From Pontiella desulfatans (GTDB lineage Bacteria > Verrucomicrobiota > Kiritimatiellia > Kiritimatiellales > Pontiellaceae), in NCBI RefSeq assembly GCF_900890425.1, contig NZ_CAAHFG010000005.1, positions 248,001-312,000 of the forward strand: 64,000 nucleotides of DNA. Reading direction: 5' to 3'. How positions within the stretch are numbered: position 1 is the stretch's first letter; every line of letters starts with the position of its first letter. Shown here piece after piece: positions 25,207 through 33,358 of the stretch. The position numbers and the translations under genes were made by a program. The notes beneath the pieces were generated by a model that made no database searches, had not been told where the DNA came from, and worked only from the letters and a program-made list of their open reading frames with translations.

Positions 25207-26586
25207 ATGAGAATCGTAAAGTTGCTGAGTGTGTTTCTTTTGTCCGTGGTTGCGGTGCAGGCGGAGAAGAAGCCGAACATTATCATCCTGCTGGTTGATG
25301 ACATGGGCTATGGCGATCTGGGTTGCTATGGGCAGGAAGTCATCAAGACGCCCAATCTCGATGCGCTGGCCGCAAAGGGGCTGCGCTTTACGGATTTCTA
25401 TGCGGGGTGTTCGGTTTGCTCGCCGTCGCGCGGCGTGCTGATGACCGGCATCCACGCCGGGCATGCAACCATCCGTGGCAACAAAGGTTTCATTCCGGTG
25501 GATGGAAGCTGGGATCGGATTGCGCTGAAAAAATCCGAAGTCACCCTGGCCGAAATGCTGAAGGGTGCCGGATACCAAACGGCGTTTGTCGGCAAGTGGC
25601 ACCTGGGCATTCCGCAGGATGTATCCACCTGGGCGACCGGGCGCGGGTTCGATTTTGCGGTGCAGGAACAGTGGGGGCCAACCCCCGAGGGCGGCCAATA
25701 CGATGAACGCGACCATTGGGTGAATGGCTGCACCGAAAGCATCTTCCACGACTACACCCAGCACGACTGCCTGGATGAGTTCCGCACCGATATTGTTCTG
25801 GATTTTTTGAAGAAGGATCGCGATTCGGATAAGCCGCTCTTCCTGTTCATGTCCTACCGCAGCCCACATGCGCACGAATTCCATCTGCGCGAAACGGAGC
25901 GCTACAAGGAATTCGGTTGGCCGGAGATCGAGCGCCGCCACGCTTCGCGCATCACCATGCTCGATGAACAGATCCAGCGTCTGCTGGATCGGCTGGAGGC
26001 CATGGGCGAGCTCGACAATGCCTTCATTCTCTTCACCTCCGACAACGGCCCCCATGCGGAAGGCCCCAAGGGCGGCCCAAAGCATGATCCGCTGTTCTTC
26101 AAGAGTTCGCACGGATTGAAAGGGCACAAGCGCGATATGTATGAAGGCGGCATCCGAGTTCCCGGCTTTGTCTATTGGAATGGCAAATCCATCCAGGGGA
26201 CGACCAGCCACCCGGCGACCTTCTACGATGTGATGCCGACGCTGGCGGAAGTGGCCGGCATCGAAGCGCCGGAGCAGACGGATGGCATCTCCTTCCTCCC
26301 CACCGTGCTCGGCAAGCAGCAAAAGAAGCATGACCATCTCTATTGGGAAATTGCGGAATCCAATTCGGCCAAGGCCTTCCGCCAGGCGACGCGCCGCGGC
26401 GACTGGAAAGCCGTGCGCTATGGACAACATGCAGACGTTGAGCTCTACTATCTTAAGGATGATCTTTATGAAACAAACGACGTCGCCAAGAAATATCCGG
26501 AGATCGCCGAACGCATGGAAAAAATCCTCAATGCGGAAACGACGAAGAGCGTGAACTATCCGTACGCGGGGGGGGGGGGTAAATGA
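25207..26586 (+). CDS. Exported S1-type sulfatase with G-tract at the 3' end
   Basis: A 459-residue sulfatase. ATG 25207 follows GGAG; the TTG at 25201 is also in frame but less likely. The signal peptide is MRIVKLLSVFLLSVVAVQA, then NIIILLVDDMGYGDLGCYGQ and CSPSR (Cys about 71). GKWHLGIPQD and TSDNGPH are also present. The protein ends AGGGGK because a run of 12 G sits just before the stop; slippage there would change the last residues only. It probably pairs with the upstream sulfatase to remove two different sulfate groups. Confidence 0.93.
   Translation: MRIVKLLSVFLLSVVAVQAEKKPNIIILLVDDMGYGDLGCYGQEVIKTPNLDALAAKGLRFTDFYAGCSVCSPSRGVLMTGIHAGHATIRGNKGFIPVDGSWDRIALKKSEVTLAEMLKGAGYQTAFVGKWHLGIPQDVSTWATGRGFDFAVQEQWGPTPEGGQYDERDHWVNGCTESIFHDYTQHDCLDEFRTDIVLDFLKKDRDSDKPLFLFMSYRSPHAHEFHLRETERYKEFGWPEIERRHASRITMLDEQIQRLLDRLEAMGELDNAFILFTSDNGPHAEGPKGGPKHDPLFFKSSHGLKGHKRDMYEGGIRVPGFVYWNGKSIQGTTSHPATFYDVMPTLAEVAGIEAPEQTDGISFLPTVLGKQQKKHDHLYWEIAESNSAKAFRQATRRGDWKAVRYGQHADVELYYLKDDLYETNDVAKKYPEIAERMEKILNAETTKSVNYPYAGGGGK
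26568..26579. repeat. 12-base G homopolymer at the sulfatase 3' end
   Basis: Twelve consecutive G, followed by TAAATGATGA. It encodes the Gly run before the stop. Length errors in sequencing are also possible here. Confidence 0.85.
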
Positions 26587-26717
26587 TGATCGGTGACGCC
26601 GGTTTGCGGAAGGTGTCGTGAAACATGGGGCTGCATCACATGCTGACTGTGTAGTGCCTTTGGCACATTGACTGTTGTTGGGTTTTATGCGGATATGAAA
26701 AAGGAAGGATGGAAGAA

Positions 26718-29054
26718 ATGAAAAAGATATGGATTGTTGCGGCGTTACTGGTGGCCTTGGGTCTGGCGGGGTGCAAAGAGGTTTCGGAAAACACCATCAG
26801 CGTGAATGCGGATTGGAAGTTCCAGCGGTTGGAGAATCCCGAGGCGGACACCGCCGGATTCGAGGCGGTTGTGTTCGACGATTCCGCCTGGGAGATCGTA
26901 AGCCTGCCGCACTCGGCCTATCTGGAGCCGCTGGTCATCACCGATCAATGGCAAGGCGTCTGCTGGTACCGCAAGGATTTCGATGTTGATAAAGAATTAC
27001 TCGGGAAAAAAATCATCCTCACGCTCGAAGGCGCGATGAGCCAGTCGCAGGTTTGGATCAATGGCAAACTGGCTAAGGAACGCGCGGGCGGCTATCTGCC
27101 GGTGGTGGTCGACGCGTCGGACTTCGTGAAGGAAGGCAGGAACCAGCTGGCGATCCGCCTCGACAGCCGCGACAATCCGTTAACCGGGCCCAAGCCGGTC
27201 AAGCGCCTCGATTTCTGCATGTACAGTGGTCTCTACCGCAATGTGCTCATTACCCTCAAGGATGAGCTGCACATCTCGCATCCGGTGCTGGCCGACAAGG
27301 TTGCCGGCGGTGGCGTGTTTGTCACCTTCCCGAAGGTGTCCGAGGATGAGTCGGTCGTGAAGGTGAAGACCCATGTCGTTAATGGGGACGACGAGGCCGA
27401 GACCGCAATCGTGCTCCACGAACTGTTTTTCGACGGCAAGCTGGTCGCCAAGCAATCGTCCGCGCCGGTTGAAATCAAGGCTGGCGGCGATGCCGAATTC
27501 GTTCAAGAGATCAAGGTGGCCGGCGCCCAGCTGTGGTCGCCCGATGCACCGAATCTCTACACGCTGAAAACCTCCGTGCTGGAAGGGGACGAGGTGGAGG
27601 ATGTGGTAACCTGCCGGATCGGTATCCGCGCGTTCGAGTTTCGCAACGGCCACGAACTTTTCCTCAACGGCGAAAAGATTTTCCTGCGCGGCACCAACCG
27701 CCACCAGGACTATCCCTACATCGGCTACGCGCTCTCCGACAACGCGCAGTGGCGCGACGCCAAGCTGATCAAGGATGGCGGCTTCAACTGCATCCGCCTC
27801 TCGCACTATCCGCATTCGCCGGCCTTCATGGATGCCTGCGACGAATTGGGCCTGATCACGATCGATGCCATCATGGGCTGGCAGTATTACAACGACGACG
27901 ACCGCTTCCGCGAATATTGCTACCGCTCCGCCCGCGAGCTGATCCGCCGCGACCGCAACCACCCCTGCGTGCTGACCTGGGAGGTTTCGCTGAACGAAAC
28001 CAAGATGCCGGAATTTTTCATGGACGAGCTGCACCGCATCACCCATGCCGAGTATCCGGGGAACAACACGTTCTCCTGCGGTTGGATGGACTATGCCTAC
28101 GACATCTTTTTCCAGGCGCGCCAGCACCGCATTCTGCATGGCTTCCATCCCAAGCTCGAAAAGCCCTACTTTGTTTCGGAATACGGCGACTGGGAATATT
28201 TTTCCAACAACGCCGGGCTCAACCAGGACCAGCTGGACAAGGCCCGCCGCCTCGAGACCAGCAGCCGCCAGGCGCGCGGCTTCGGTGAAAAGCGCCTGCT
28301 GCAGCAATGCTACAACCTGCAGGAATCGCACAACGACAACCTCGGCACCTACGCCTTCGGCGATGGCTACTGGGTGTGGAACGACTACAACCGCGGCTAT
28401 GCCCAGGACATTGAATATTCCGGCGTCGTCGATCTCTTCCGCATCCCGAAGTTTGCCTATTATTTTTATCAGAGCCAGCGCGATCCCGCGCAGGGCGCCA
28501 TGGTCAACGTAGCCAGCTGGTGGACGCCGGAATCCGCAACCGACGTGAAAGTGCATTCCAACTGCGAAGAGGTTGAGCTGCTCCTGAACGGCAACTCCGT
28601 TGCAAGGCAGAAGCCCGACTCGAATAAAAACACTACGAAACTTGGGCATCCGCCGTTCACCTTCACGGTGGTCACGTTTACACCCGGCACGCTCAAGGCG
28701 GTCGGCTACATTGGTGGCAAGCCCGTCGCCGAGCACGTCGTCCAAACGCCCGGCAAGGCCGTGGCGCTCAAGGTGTGGCTTGGCGAAAACGGCAAGGCGC
28801 CGGAAGCGGGCGTCAGCGACACCGTCTTTGCCTACATCGCCGCCGTCGATGAAAACGGAACCGTGGTTCCAACCTTCTCCGATGAAGTCAGTCTGAAGCT
28901 GACGGGGGATGTGAAGCTGATGAACGTCGATTGCATCATGGCCGAAGCCGGCATCGCCACCGCGCTGCTGCAGATCGGTGCGGAGGACGGAGCCATAAAT
29001 TTGTCAGCCGAGCATGGTGACATGAAAGGAAGCCTCACCTTCCACGCGGAGTAG
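26718..29054 (+). CDS. GH2 beta-galactosidase-like lipoprotein
   Basis: ATG 26718 lies 9 bp after AAGGAAGG and opens a lipoprotein signal with lipobox LAGC (Cys 19), giving 778 residues anchored to a membrane. The GH2 sandwich domain starts at ISVNADWKFQRL, and RGTNRHQDYPYIGYAL is typical of the barrel start. The acid/base Glu is about 427, in WEVSLNET where most relatives read WSLGNE. The nucleophile Glu is about 488, in FVSEYGDW. The C-terminus is a DUF4982-like and Ig-like region. It likely cleaves beta-galactosyl, or a related, linkage at the cell surface or in the periplasm. The altered acid/base motif suggests a substrate unlike that of the other two GH2 enzymes. Confidence 0.88.
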   Translation: MKKIWIVAALLVALGLAGCKEVSENTISVNADWKFQRLENPEADTAGFEAVVFDDSAWEIVSLPHSAYLEPLVITDQWQGVCWYRKDFDVDKELLGKKIILTLEGAMSQSQVWINGKLAKERAGGYLPVVVDASDFVKEGRNQLAIRLDSRDNPLTGPKPVKRLDFCMYSGLYRNVLITLKDELHISHPVLADKVAGGGVFVTFPKVSEDESVVKVKTHVVNGDDEAETAIVLHELFFDGKLVAKQSSAPVEIKAGGDAEFVQEIKVAGAQLWSPDAPNLYTLKTSVLEGDEVEDVVTCRIGIRAFEFRNGHELFLNGEKIFLRGTNRHQDYPYIGYALSDNAQWRDAKLIKDGGFNCIRLSHYPHSPAFMDACDELGLITIDAIMGWQYYNDDDRFREYCYRSARELIRRDRNHPCVLTWEVSLNETKMPEFFMDELHRITHAEYPGNNTFSCGWMDYAYDIFFQARQHRILHGFHPKLEKPYFVSEYGDWEYFSNNAGLNQDQLDKARRLETSSRQARGFGEKRLLQQCYNLQESHNDNLGTYAFGDGYWVWNDYNRGYAQDIEYSGVVDLFRIPKFAYYFYQSQRDPAQGAMVNVASWWTPESATDVKVHSNCEEVELLLNGNSVARQKPDSNKNTTKLGHPPFTFTVVTFTPGTLKAVGYIGGKPVAEHVVQTPGKAVALKVWLGENGKAPEAGVSDTVFAYIAAVDENGTVVPTFSDEVSLKLTGDVKLMNVDCIMAEAGIATALLQIGAEDGAINLSAEHGDMKGSLTFHAE

Positions 29055-29065
29055 GTAGTATGAAT

Positions 29066-29132
29066 GGAGGGACGGGTTTCACCCCGTCCGCCGCTTGAGC
29101 GGAGCCGGGCAAGGTGGAACTTGCCCCTCCAA
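29066..29132. repeat. GGAGGGACGGG hairpin repeat, longer copy
   Basis: GGAGGGACGGGTTTCACCCC with CGTCC pairing back, then a second hairpin GCAAGGTGGAACTTGC, closed by CCCCTCC that pairs with the opening GGAGGG. It follows the GH2 stop by 11 bp and may serve as its terminator. Confidence 0.75.
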
Positions 29133-29138
29133 TCAGCT

Positions 29139-29220
29139 GTTGAGTTCAATCGTAGGCGCAATCTTTTCCTGCACGGGCTTGGGGAATTCCTGGGTGATCC
29201 ATTCGAGGGCGGAGCGGAAC
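29139..29220 (-). pseudogene. Remnant of the regulator 3' end
   Basis: Bases 29155-29220 are identical to 30126-30191, which encode the C-terminal residues of the regulator at 30104 (FRSALEWITQEFPKPVQEKI). The similarity continues weakly to 29139. No start or upstream part of a second regulator is present, so this is a stranded tail. Confidence 0.9.
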
Positions 29221-29273
29221 TCGCACGGGTTTCCTGAATTGACGGATATGGCACTAGGTGCTATACATAGGGT

Positions 29274-29642
29274 ATGAAAGATTTAATGACCCGACGGTTC
29301 AGCAAGTGGGTTTCCAAGCAGCCGATACAATCCGGCGAGTTGGCAAACGCCTTGGACGAGCTGAAAAGCGGGACGTTTGATGCCGCCCTCGGCGGGCACC
29401 TCTACAAAAAGAGGATTCGCTTCAAGGGCCGGGGAAAGAGCGGAAGCGGCAGGACCATTGTTTGCTACAAGAAAGGCAAGCGAGCCATTTTCATCCATGG
29501 CTTTGCCAAGAATGAAAAGGACAATCTCTCAACCAAGGAGCTGCTGGCATTGAAGGAATTCGCGGGAATACTCACAGCCCTGACCGAGGAACAGATCGCA
29601 ACAGCGATCGAAAACGGAGACTTTAAGGAGGTCGCACCATGA
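29274..29642 (+). CDS. RelE-family toxin (PF06296-like)
   Basis: A 122-residue protein matching the RelE-type toxins that pair with an XRE antitoxin: RFSKWVSKQPIQSGELANAL, then LGGHLYKKRIRFKGRGKSGS and GRTIVCYKKGKRAIFIHGFAKNE. Such proteins are ribosome-associated mRNA interferases. Its stop overlaps the antitoxin start by 4 bp (29639-29642), so the pair is co-translated. It is a different family from the higB pairs at 22684 and 45326. It lies between a regulator-tail remnant and another gene remnant, a position typical of an inserted module. Confidence 0.85.
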   Translation: MKDLMTRRFSKWVSKQPIQSGELANALDELKSGTFDAALGGHLYKKRIRFKGRGKSGSGRTIVCYKKGKRAIFIHGFAKNEKDNLSTKELLALKEFAGILTALTEEQIATAIENGDFKEVAP

Positions 29643-29944
29643 GAAGCTCAATCGCAAAATCCATTACCGAAACCGTATCCGACTTGAATAAAAGCGGAAT
29701 CGTCGACGAGATTACCATGAAAAACATCAACTCCCTCTGCATTCCCGATGTCCATGACTATCCCCCGGAAAAAATCATTTCCATCCGCAAGGCAAACCAT
29801 CTCAGCCAGGCCGCACTGGCCGCCGTCTTGAACATCAGCCCCTCCACCGTCCAAAAGTGGGAGCGGGGAACGAAAAAGCCCGCCGGTGCTGCCAGAAAGC
29901 TGCTCGATATCGTCGAGCGCAAGGGCATTGAAGTGCTTGTGTAG
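29639..29944 (+). CDS. XRE-family antitoxin
   Basis: A 101-residue partner of the RelE-type toxin. The helix-turn-helix is at about residues 48-90: ISIRKANHLSQAALAAVLNI, then SPSTVQKWERGTKKPAGAA, a classic XRE/Cro fold ending KLLDIVERKG. The N-terminal half probably wraps the toxin. The ATGA overlap with the toxin gene points to coupled translation, and the antitoxin should autoregulate the operon. Confidence 0.87.
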   Translation: MRSSIAKSITETVSDLNKSGIVDEITMKNINSLCIPDVHDYPPEKIISIRKANHLSQAALAAVLNISPSTVQKWERGTKKPAGAARKLLDIVERKGIEVLV

Positions 29945-29973
29945 AGCAGCTCCATGAACGGAAAACATCCGCG

Positions 29974-30093
29974 CTATTGCTCGAAGGCCTTGTAGAACAT
30001 GCAATGGTTGGTCAGGCTGATGGGAATTTCCAGAACGGTGTTGGCGGCCTGCTGGTATTCGGTGGCGTTGACCCGCTCCGTTAGGGCGGCTGC
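29974..30093 (-). pseudogene. C-terminal remnant of an unknown gene
   Basis: Read leftward, codons give LTERVNATEYQQAANTVLE, then IPISLTNHCMFYKAFEQ and a stop at 29974-29976. The codon use is like that of real genes here, and nothing upstream continues it beyond the regulator stop. It is probably the end of a gene that once followed the regulator. Confidence 0.5.
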
Positions 30094-30103
30094 ACCGCAG
30101 GTC

Positions 30104-31105
30104 CTACGTGTTGATTTCAATTCCCGGCGCAATCTTTTCCTGCACGGGCTTGGGGAATTCCTGGGTGATCCATTCGAGGGCGGAGCGGAACATGGTGTTC
30201 CAATCCTGCCGGATGCAGATCAGGCCGGGGGTGTCGTCGGGCGCTTCGTTCCAGTCGGAGGTGATCAGGTGGATATCGCGCCCGTGCTTCAGGCCGCGTT
30301 CGTACATGCCGGCCATCACGTAGGGCGTCATGTAGTGGTCGGGGATGAACCAGCAGTCGGCCTTCAGGTCGAGCGCGCCGGAGACGGCCTGCATGATGCC
30401 GCTTTGGTCGCGCGCGGTCTTGCGCGGGCCGGAGACGAGCTTGAAGCCGTGGCGCGTGGCGGATTCATAGAAACAGATTTCGCGTTCGCTTAGATAGTAT
30501 TCCAGCGGATTAAGGAAGGCCGGCATGATGCCCAGCGTGGCATCGGGCATCCGTTCTTTCAGCGCGTCGAGCGCGGTCTCCATCCCGTGCATGGTGTCGG
30601 TGGCGAACCAGTTGTGTTCCGGCACGGCGCGGTTGATGAGCGCCTGGGTATAGCCGGCCTTGCGCAGCTCCTCGATCACCCCGAAGCTGCTCAGGGCAGG
30701 GCGGTTCCAGACGATGCGCGCCATGCGATCCTTGCGGATGAGGTGCAGGTGTTTTTCCAGTTCGTGGCAACCGACCATGGTGAGGTTTTGCTGAAGGCCA
30801 AGTTCGCCGATCAGCATGTTCCATTGCCGCTCCATGAATTGGCTGTGCACGCACAAGAGTTCGGTGTTGAGGATCAAGTAGAGGTTGGGCGTCTCCCGGC
30901 CTCCAGCCACATAGGTTCCCGAGCCTTTGATGGAGACGAGCATGCCGTCGGCGCAAAGCTCGCCAACCAGCTTATCGACCGAGGCGCGGGCCAGTCCCAG
31001 CTCCGCCATCAGTTCGTGGCGCGTGGGCAGCCGGGCGCCCGGCGCATAGTCGCCGCGCTGGATTTTGCGGATGATCGCGGTCTTGGCCTGTTCAAGTTTG
31101 CTCAT
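30104..31105 (-). CDS. GntR-headed, LacI-type sugar regulator (AraR-like)
   Basis: A 333-residue repressor or activator; ATG 31105 (MSKLEQAKTAII) is preferred to 31129. Residues about 1-72 form a GntR winged helix (GDYAPGARLPTRHELMAELG, then SIKGSGTYVAGG). The rest is a LacI/periplasmic-binding-like sugar sensor. This combination is known in AraR-type regulators. It is transcribed away from the sugar operon that starts at 31228, and the 120-bp space between them holds nested inverted repeats. It likely controls that operon and itself in response to a sugar released from the polysaccharide. A copy of its last codons is stranded at 29139-29220. Confidence 0.87.
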   Translation of the reverse strand: MSKLEQAKTAIIRKIQRGDYAPGARLPTRHELMAELGLARASVDKLVGELCADGMLVSIKGSGTYVAGGRETPNLYLILNTELLCVHSQFMERQWNMLIGELGLQQNLTMVGCHELEKHLHLIRKDRMARIVWNRPALSSFGVIEELRKAGYTQALINRAVPEHNWFATDTMHGMETALDALKERMPDATLGIMPAFLNPLEYYLSEREICFYESATRHGFKLVSGPRKTARDQSGIMQAVSGALDLKADCWFIPDHYMTPYVMAGMYERGLKHGRDIHLITSDWNEAPDDTPGLICIRQDWNTMFRSALEWITQEFPKPVQEKIAPGIEINT

Positions 31106-31138
31106 TCGAATGGATTTAGGGGTATGCAAATAAAAATA

Positions 31139-31203
31139 TGCCTATACCTATTTCGGATTAATTCACGCTTGTCAAATAGGAAGTTTGCGAATAAACCTAG
31201 GCA
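31139..31203. promoter_or_regulatory. Nested inverted repeats, probable regulator operator
   Basis: TGCCTA (31139) pairs with TAGGCA (31198), and inside it CCTATTT (31147) pairs with AAATAGG (31174). The site is AT-rich and lies between the divergent regulator and sugar operon, where a dimeric GntR/LacI-type protein would bind. Confidence 0.55.
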
Positions 31204-31227
31204 GATTGGTTCATAAAGGTGCCTGAT

Positions 31228-32058
31228 ATGAATATATATATGCCTAGCATGTTTGGTAGGTTGCTCGCGGTGCTGCTGTGTTGTGTGGCCGTGCGGGCGG
31301 AGCGGCCGTTCTTTCCGTTCGACAACGGGCTGACGGATGTGAAGTCGGTTGAGGAGCAGGCGAAGCTGCTCAAGGAGCTGGGCTATGACGGCATCTGCAC
31401 GCGGCCGCCAAACTGCACGCCCGAGCTGTTGGAGGCGTTCGACCGGCATGGCGTGAAAATCATGGCCAGCTATGTGACGCTCGCCCCCGATCCGGACAAG
31501 TTTCCCGGGAATCTGGAACAGCATTTCATGCAGCTCCAGGGGCGCGGCACCCTGGTTTGGCTGGGGATCAGCAATGCGAAGGCCAACGAAACGCCGGCGG
31601 TGGAAACCATCCGGAAAACGTGCGACCTGGCAAAGAAGTATGGGTTGGAGGTGGTGCTCTATCCCCACATTAATTTCCGCACCGATACCGTTGAACGCAC
31701 GGCGCATCTGATGAAGTTGGCTGGCCGCGATAACCTGGGAATCAGTTTTAACGTTTGTCATTTCCTGGCCCAGAGCCCTGACGGGAAGCTGGAGGAAACC
31801 ATCCAGTCAATCGCCCCCAACCTCAAACTGGTGCAGGTGAGCGGGGCCAACATGATTCCCGAACCAAAATCCGACTGGAACCAGCTGATCCTGCCGTTGG
31901 GCGAGGGCGACTTCGATATGAAGCGTGTTTTCAAAACCCTGGACGAGGTGGGGTATGCCGGGCCGGTCAATCTGCAGTGCTACCGGGTGCCGCTGCCCGC
32001 GAAGGAACAGTTGAACAAATCAATGAACGCTTGGAGAAAATACCATGAACAACCGTAG
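31228..32058 (+). CDS. Exported xylose-isomerase-like TIM-barrel protein
   Basis: About 276 residues. ATG 31228 has AAAGG upstream; later ATGs at 31240 and 31249 would shorten the leader. The N-terminus is a signal peptide (FGRLLAVLLCCVAVRA). The body is a sugar phosphate isomerase/epimerase (AP endonuclease 2) barrel, with KLLKELGYDGICTRPP, VLYPHIN, SFNVCHF and GEGDFDMKRVFKTL supplying strand ends and metal-ligand positions. It would isomerise or epimerise a free sugar. It overlaps the next gene by 14 bp and heads the operon facing the regulator. Confidence 0.8.
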   Translation: MNIYMPSMFGRLLAVLLCCVAVRAERPFFPFDNGLTDVKSVEEQAKLLKELGYDGICTRPPNCTPELLEAFDRHGVKIMASYVTLAPDPDKFPGNLEQHFMQLQGRGTLVWLGISNAKANETPAVETIRKTCDLAKKYGLEVVLYPHINFRTDTVERTAHLMKLAGRDNLGISFNVCHFLAQSPDGKLEETIQSIAPNLKLVQVSGANMIPEPKSDWNQLILPLGEGDFDMKRVFKTLDEVGYAGPVNLQCYRVPLPAKEQLNKSMNAWRKYHEQP

Positions 32059-33358
32059 AACCCTTCTGAAAACATCGGCGGTCGCCGGAACCGCTTTCTC
32101 GATTCTTCCCGCCTGGGGGCAGGCCGCACCTTCGAAGCGCGTCAACATGGCGATGATCGGGGTCGGGCGCCAGGGAACCAACGCCAACATGGGAACCTTT
32201 CTTGGGATGGACAACGTCCGGGTCGTCGCCGTTTGCGATGTCGATCGCCTGCGCATGGTTCACGCCAAGAAAAAGGTGGACGAACGCTATGGCGACACCG
32301 CCTGCAAAATCTTCGGCGACTTCCGCGAGGCACTTGAACTGCCGGGGCTGGACGCCGTCATGGTTTCCACCACCGACCATTGGCATGCCATCATTGCGCT
32401 CGCCGCCATGAAGAAGGGACTGCACGTCTGCTGCGAAAAGGCGATGACGCGCTATTTCGACGAAGGCCGCGCGCTGGCCGACATGGCGAAAAAGAGTGGC
32501 GTGGTTTTCCGCCTCGATAGCGAATGCCGTTCGCACGCCTACATGCAGAAGACCGCCAACCTGGTGAAGAACGGATACATCGGAAACATTACCCGAATGG
32601 AAGTGGGGGTTCCGGTTGAATTCCAAAAGGGCGGTGGTGATCCCGCAGTGGTTCCCGTTCCCGAATATCTGGATTATGAAATGTGGCAGGGGCCGGCGCG
32701 GTTGCGGCCCTATTCGGTGGATCGCGTCCACAAGACCAATCCCGAAACCGGCGCGTGGATGGGGCGTCCCGGCTGGTTGCGTCTCCAGGACTATTGCTCC
32801 GGCATGATCTGCAATTGGGGAGGGCACCTGATCGATGTCGCCAACTTCATCAATGGTACCAGCCACACGGGCCCCGTTAGTTGCGAAGGGGCGGGATCGT
32901 TTGATTCGGGAGGTCTATGGGACACCATCAACGCGTTCGAGCTGCAATATAAATATGCCAACGGCGTGGTCATGGATTACAAGATCAAGGTGCCGTATCT
33001 GCGCATCGAAGGCGACGAGGGCTGGATCCAGGCGCATTGGCACAGCGAAGGCGGCCTGCAGGCGCACAACAAGGAAATTTTCCGCACCAAGTTCAGGGAG
33101 ACCGACACGATGGTTCCGAGTCGTTCCGATAAGCGCGACTTCATCTCCGCCATTACCGAAGGCACGCCGGTCATGATCGATGCCGAGGCTGGGCACCGCG
33201 TCAACTCGCAATGCCTGCTCGGCCTCGCCACCGTCAAGGCCGGGACGCGGCTCGAGTGGGATCCGAAAACCGAGAAGGTGACCAACAGCGCCAAGGGCGA
33301 AGCGGCCATGAAGGAAACCTATCACCGCGGCGAATGGAAGCTGGAGAACTTCATTTGA
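32045..33358 (+). CDS. Gfo/Idh/MocA-family oxidoreductase with Tat-like signal
   Basis: A 437-residue NAD(P)-dependent sugar dehydrogenase-type protein. The N-terminus has a twin-arginine-like leader (NNRRTLLKTSAVAGTAFSIL), usual for PVC members of this family. The nucleotide-binding fold follows (NMAMIGVGRQGTNANMGTF, VVAVCDVD). TTDHWHAIIALAAMKKGLHV and CCEKAM replace the usual EKP motif region, with Lys retained. GGHLIDVANF gives the conserved His. It overlaps both neighbours (14 bp upstream, 4 bp downstream) and is tightly co-expressed. It probably oxidises or epimerises the sugar handled by this operon. Confidence 0.88.
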   Translation: MNNRRTLLKTSAVAGTAFSILPAWGQAAPSKRVNMAMIGVGRQGTNANMGTFLGMDNVRVVAVCDVDRLRMVHAKKKVDERYGDTACKIFGDFREALELPGLDAVMVSTTDHWHAIIALAAMKKGLHVCCEKAMTRYFDEGRALADMAKKSGVVFRLDSECRSHAYMQKTANLVKNGYIGNITRMEVGVPVEFQKGGGDPAVVPVPEYLDYEMWQGPARLRPYSVDRVHKTNPETGAWMGRPGWLRLQDYCSGMICNWGGHLIDVANFINGTSHTGPVSCEGAGSFDSGGLWDTINAFELQYKYANGVVMDYKIKVPYLRIEGDEGWIQAHWHSEGGLQAHNKEIFRTKFRETDTMVPSRSDKRDFISAITEGTPVMIDAEAGHRVNSQCLLGLATVKAGTRLEWDPKTEKVTNSAKGEAAMKETYHRGEWKLENFI

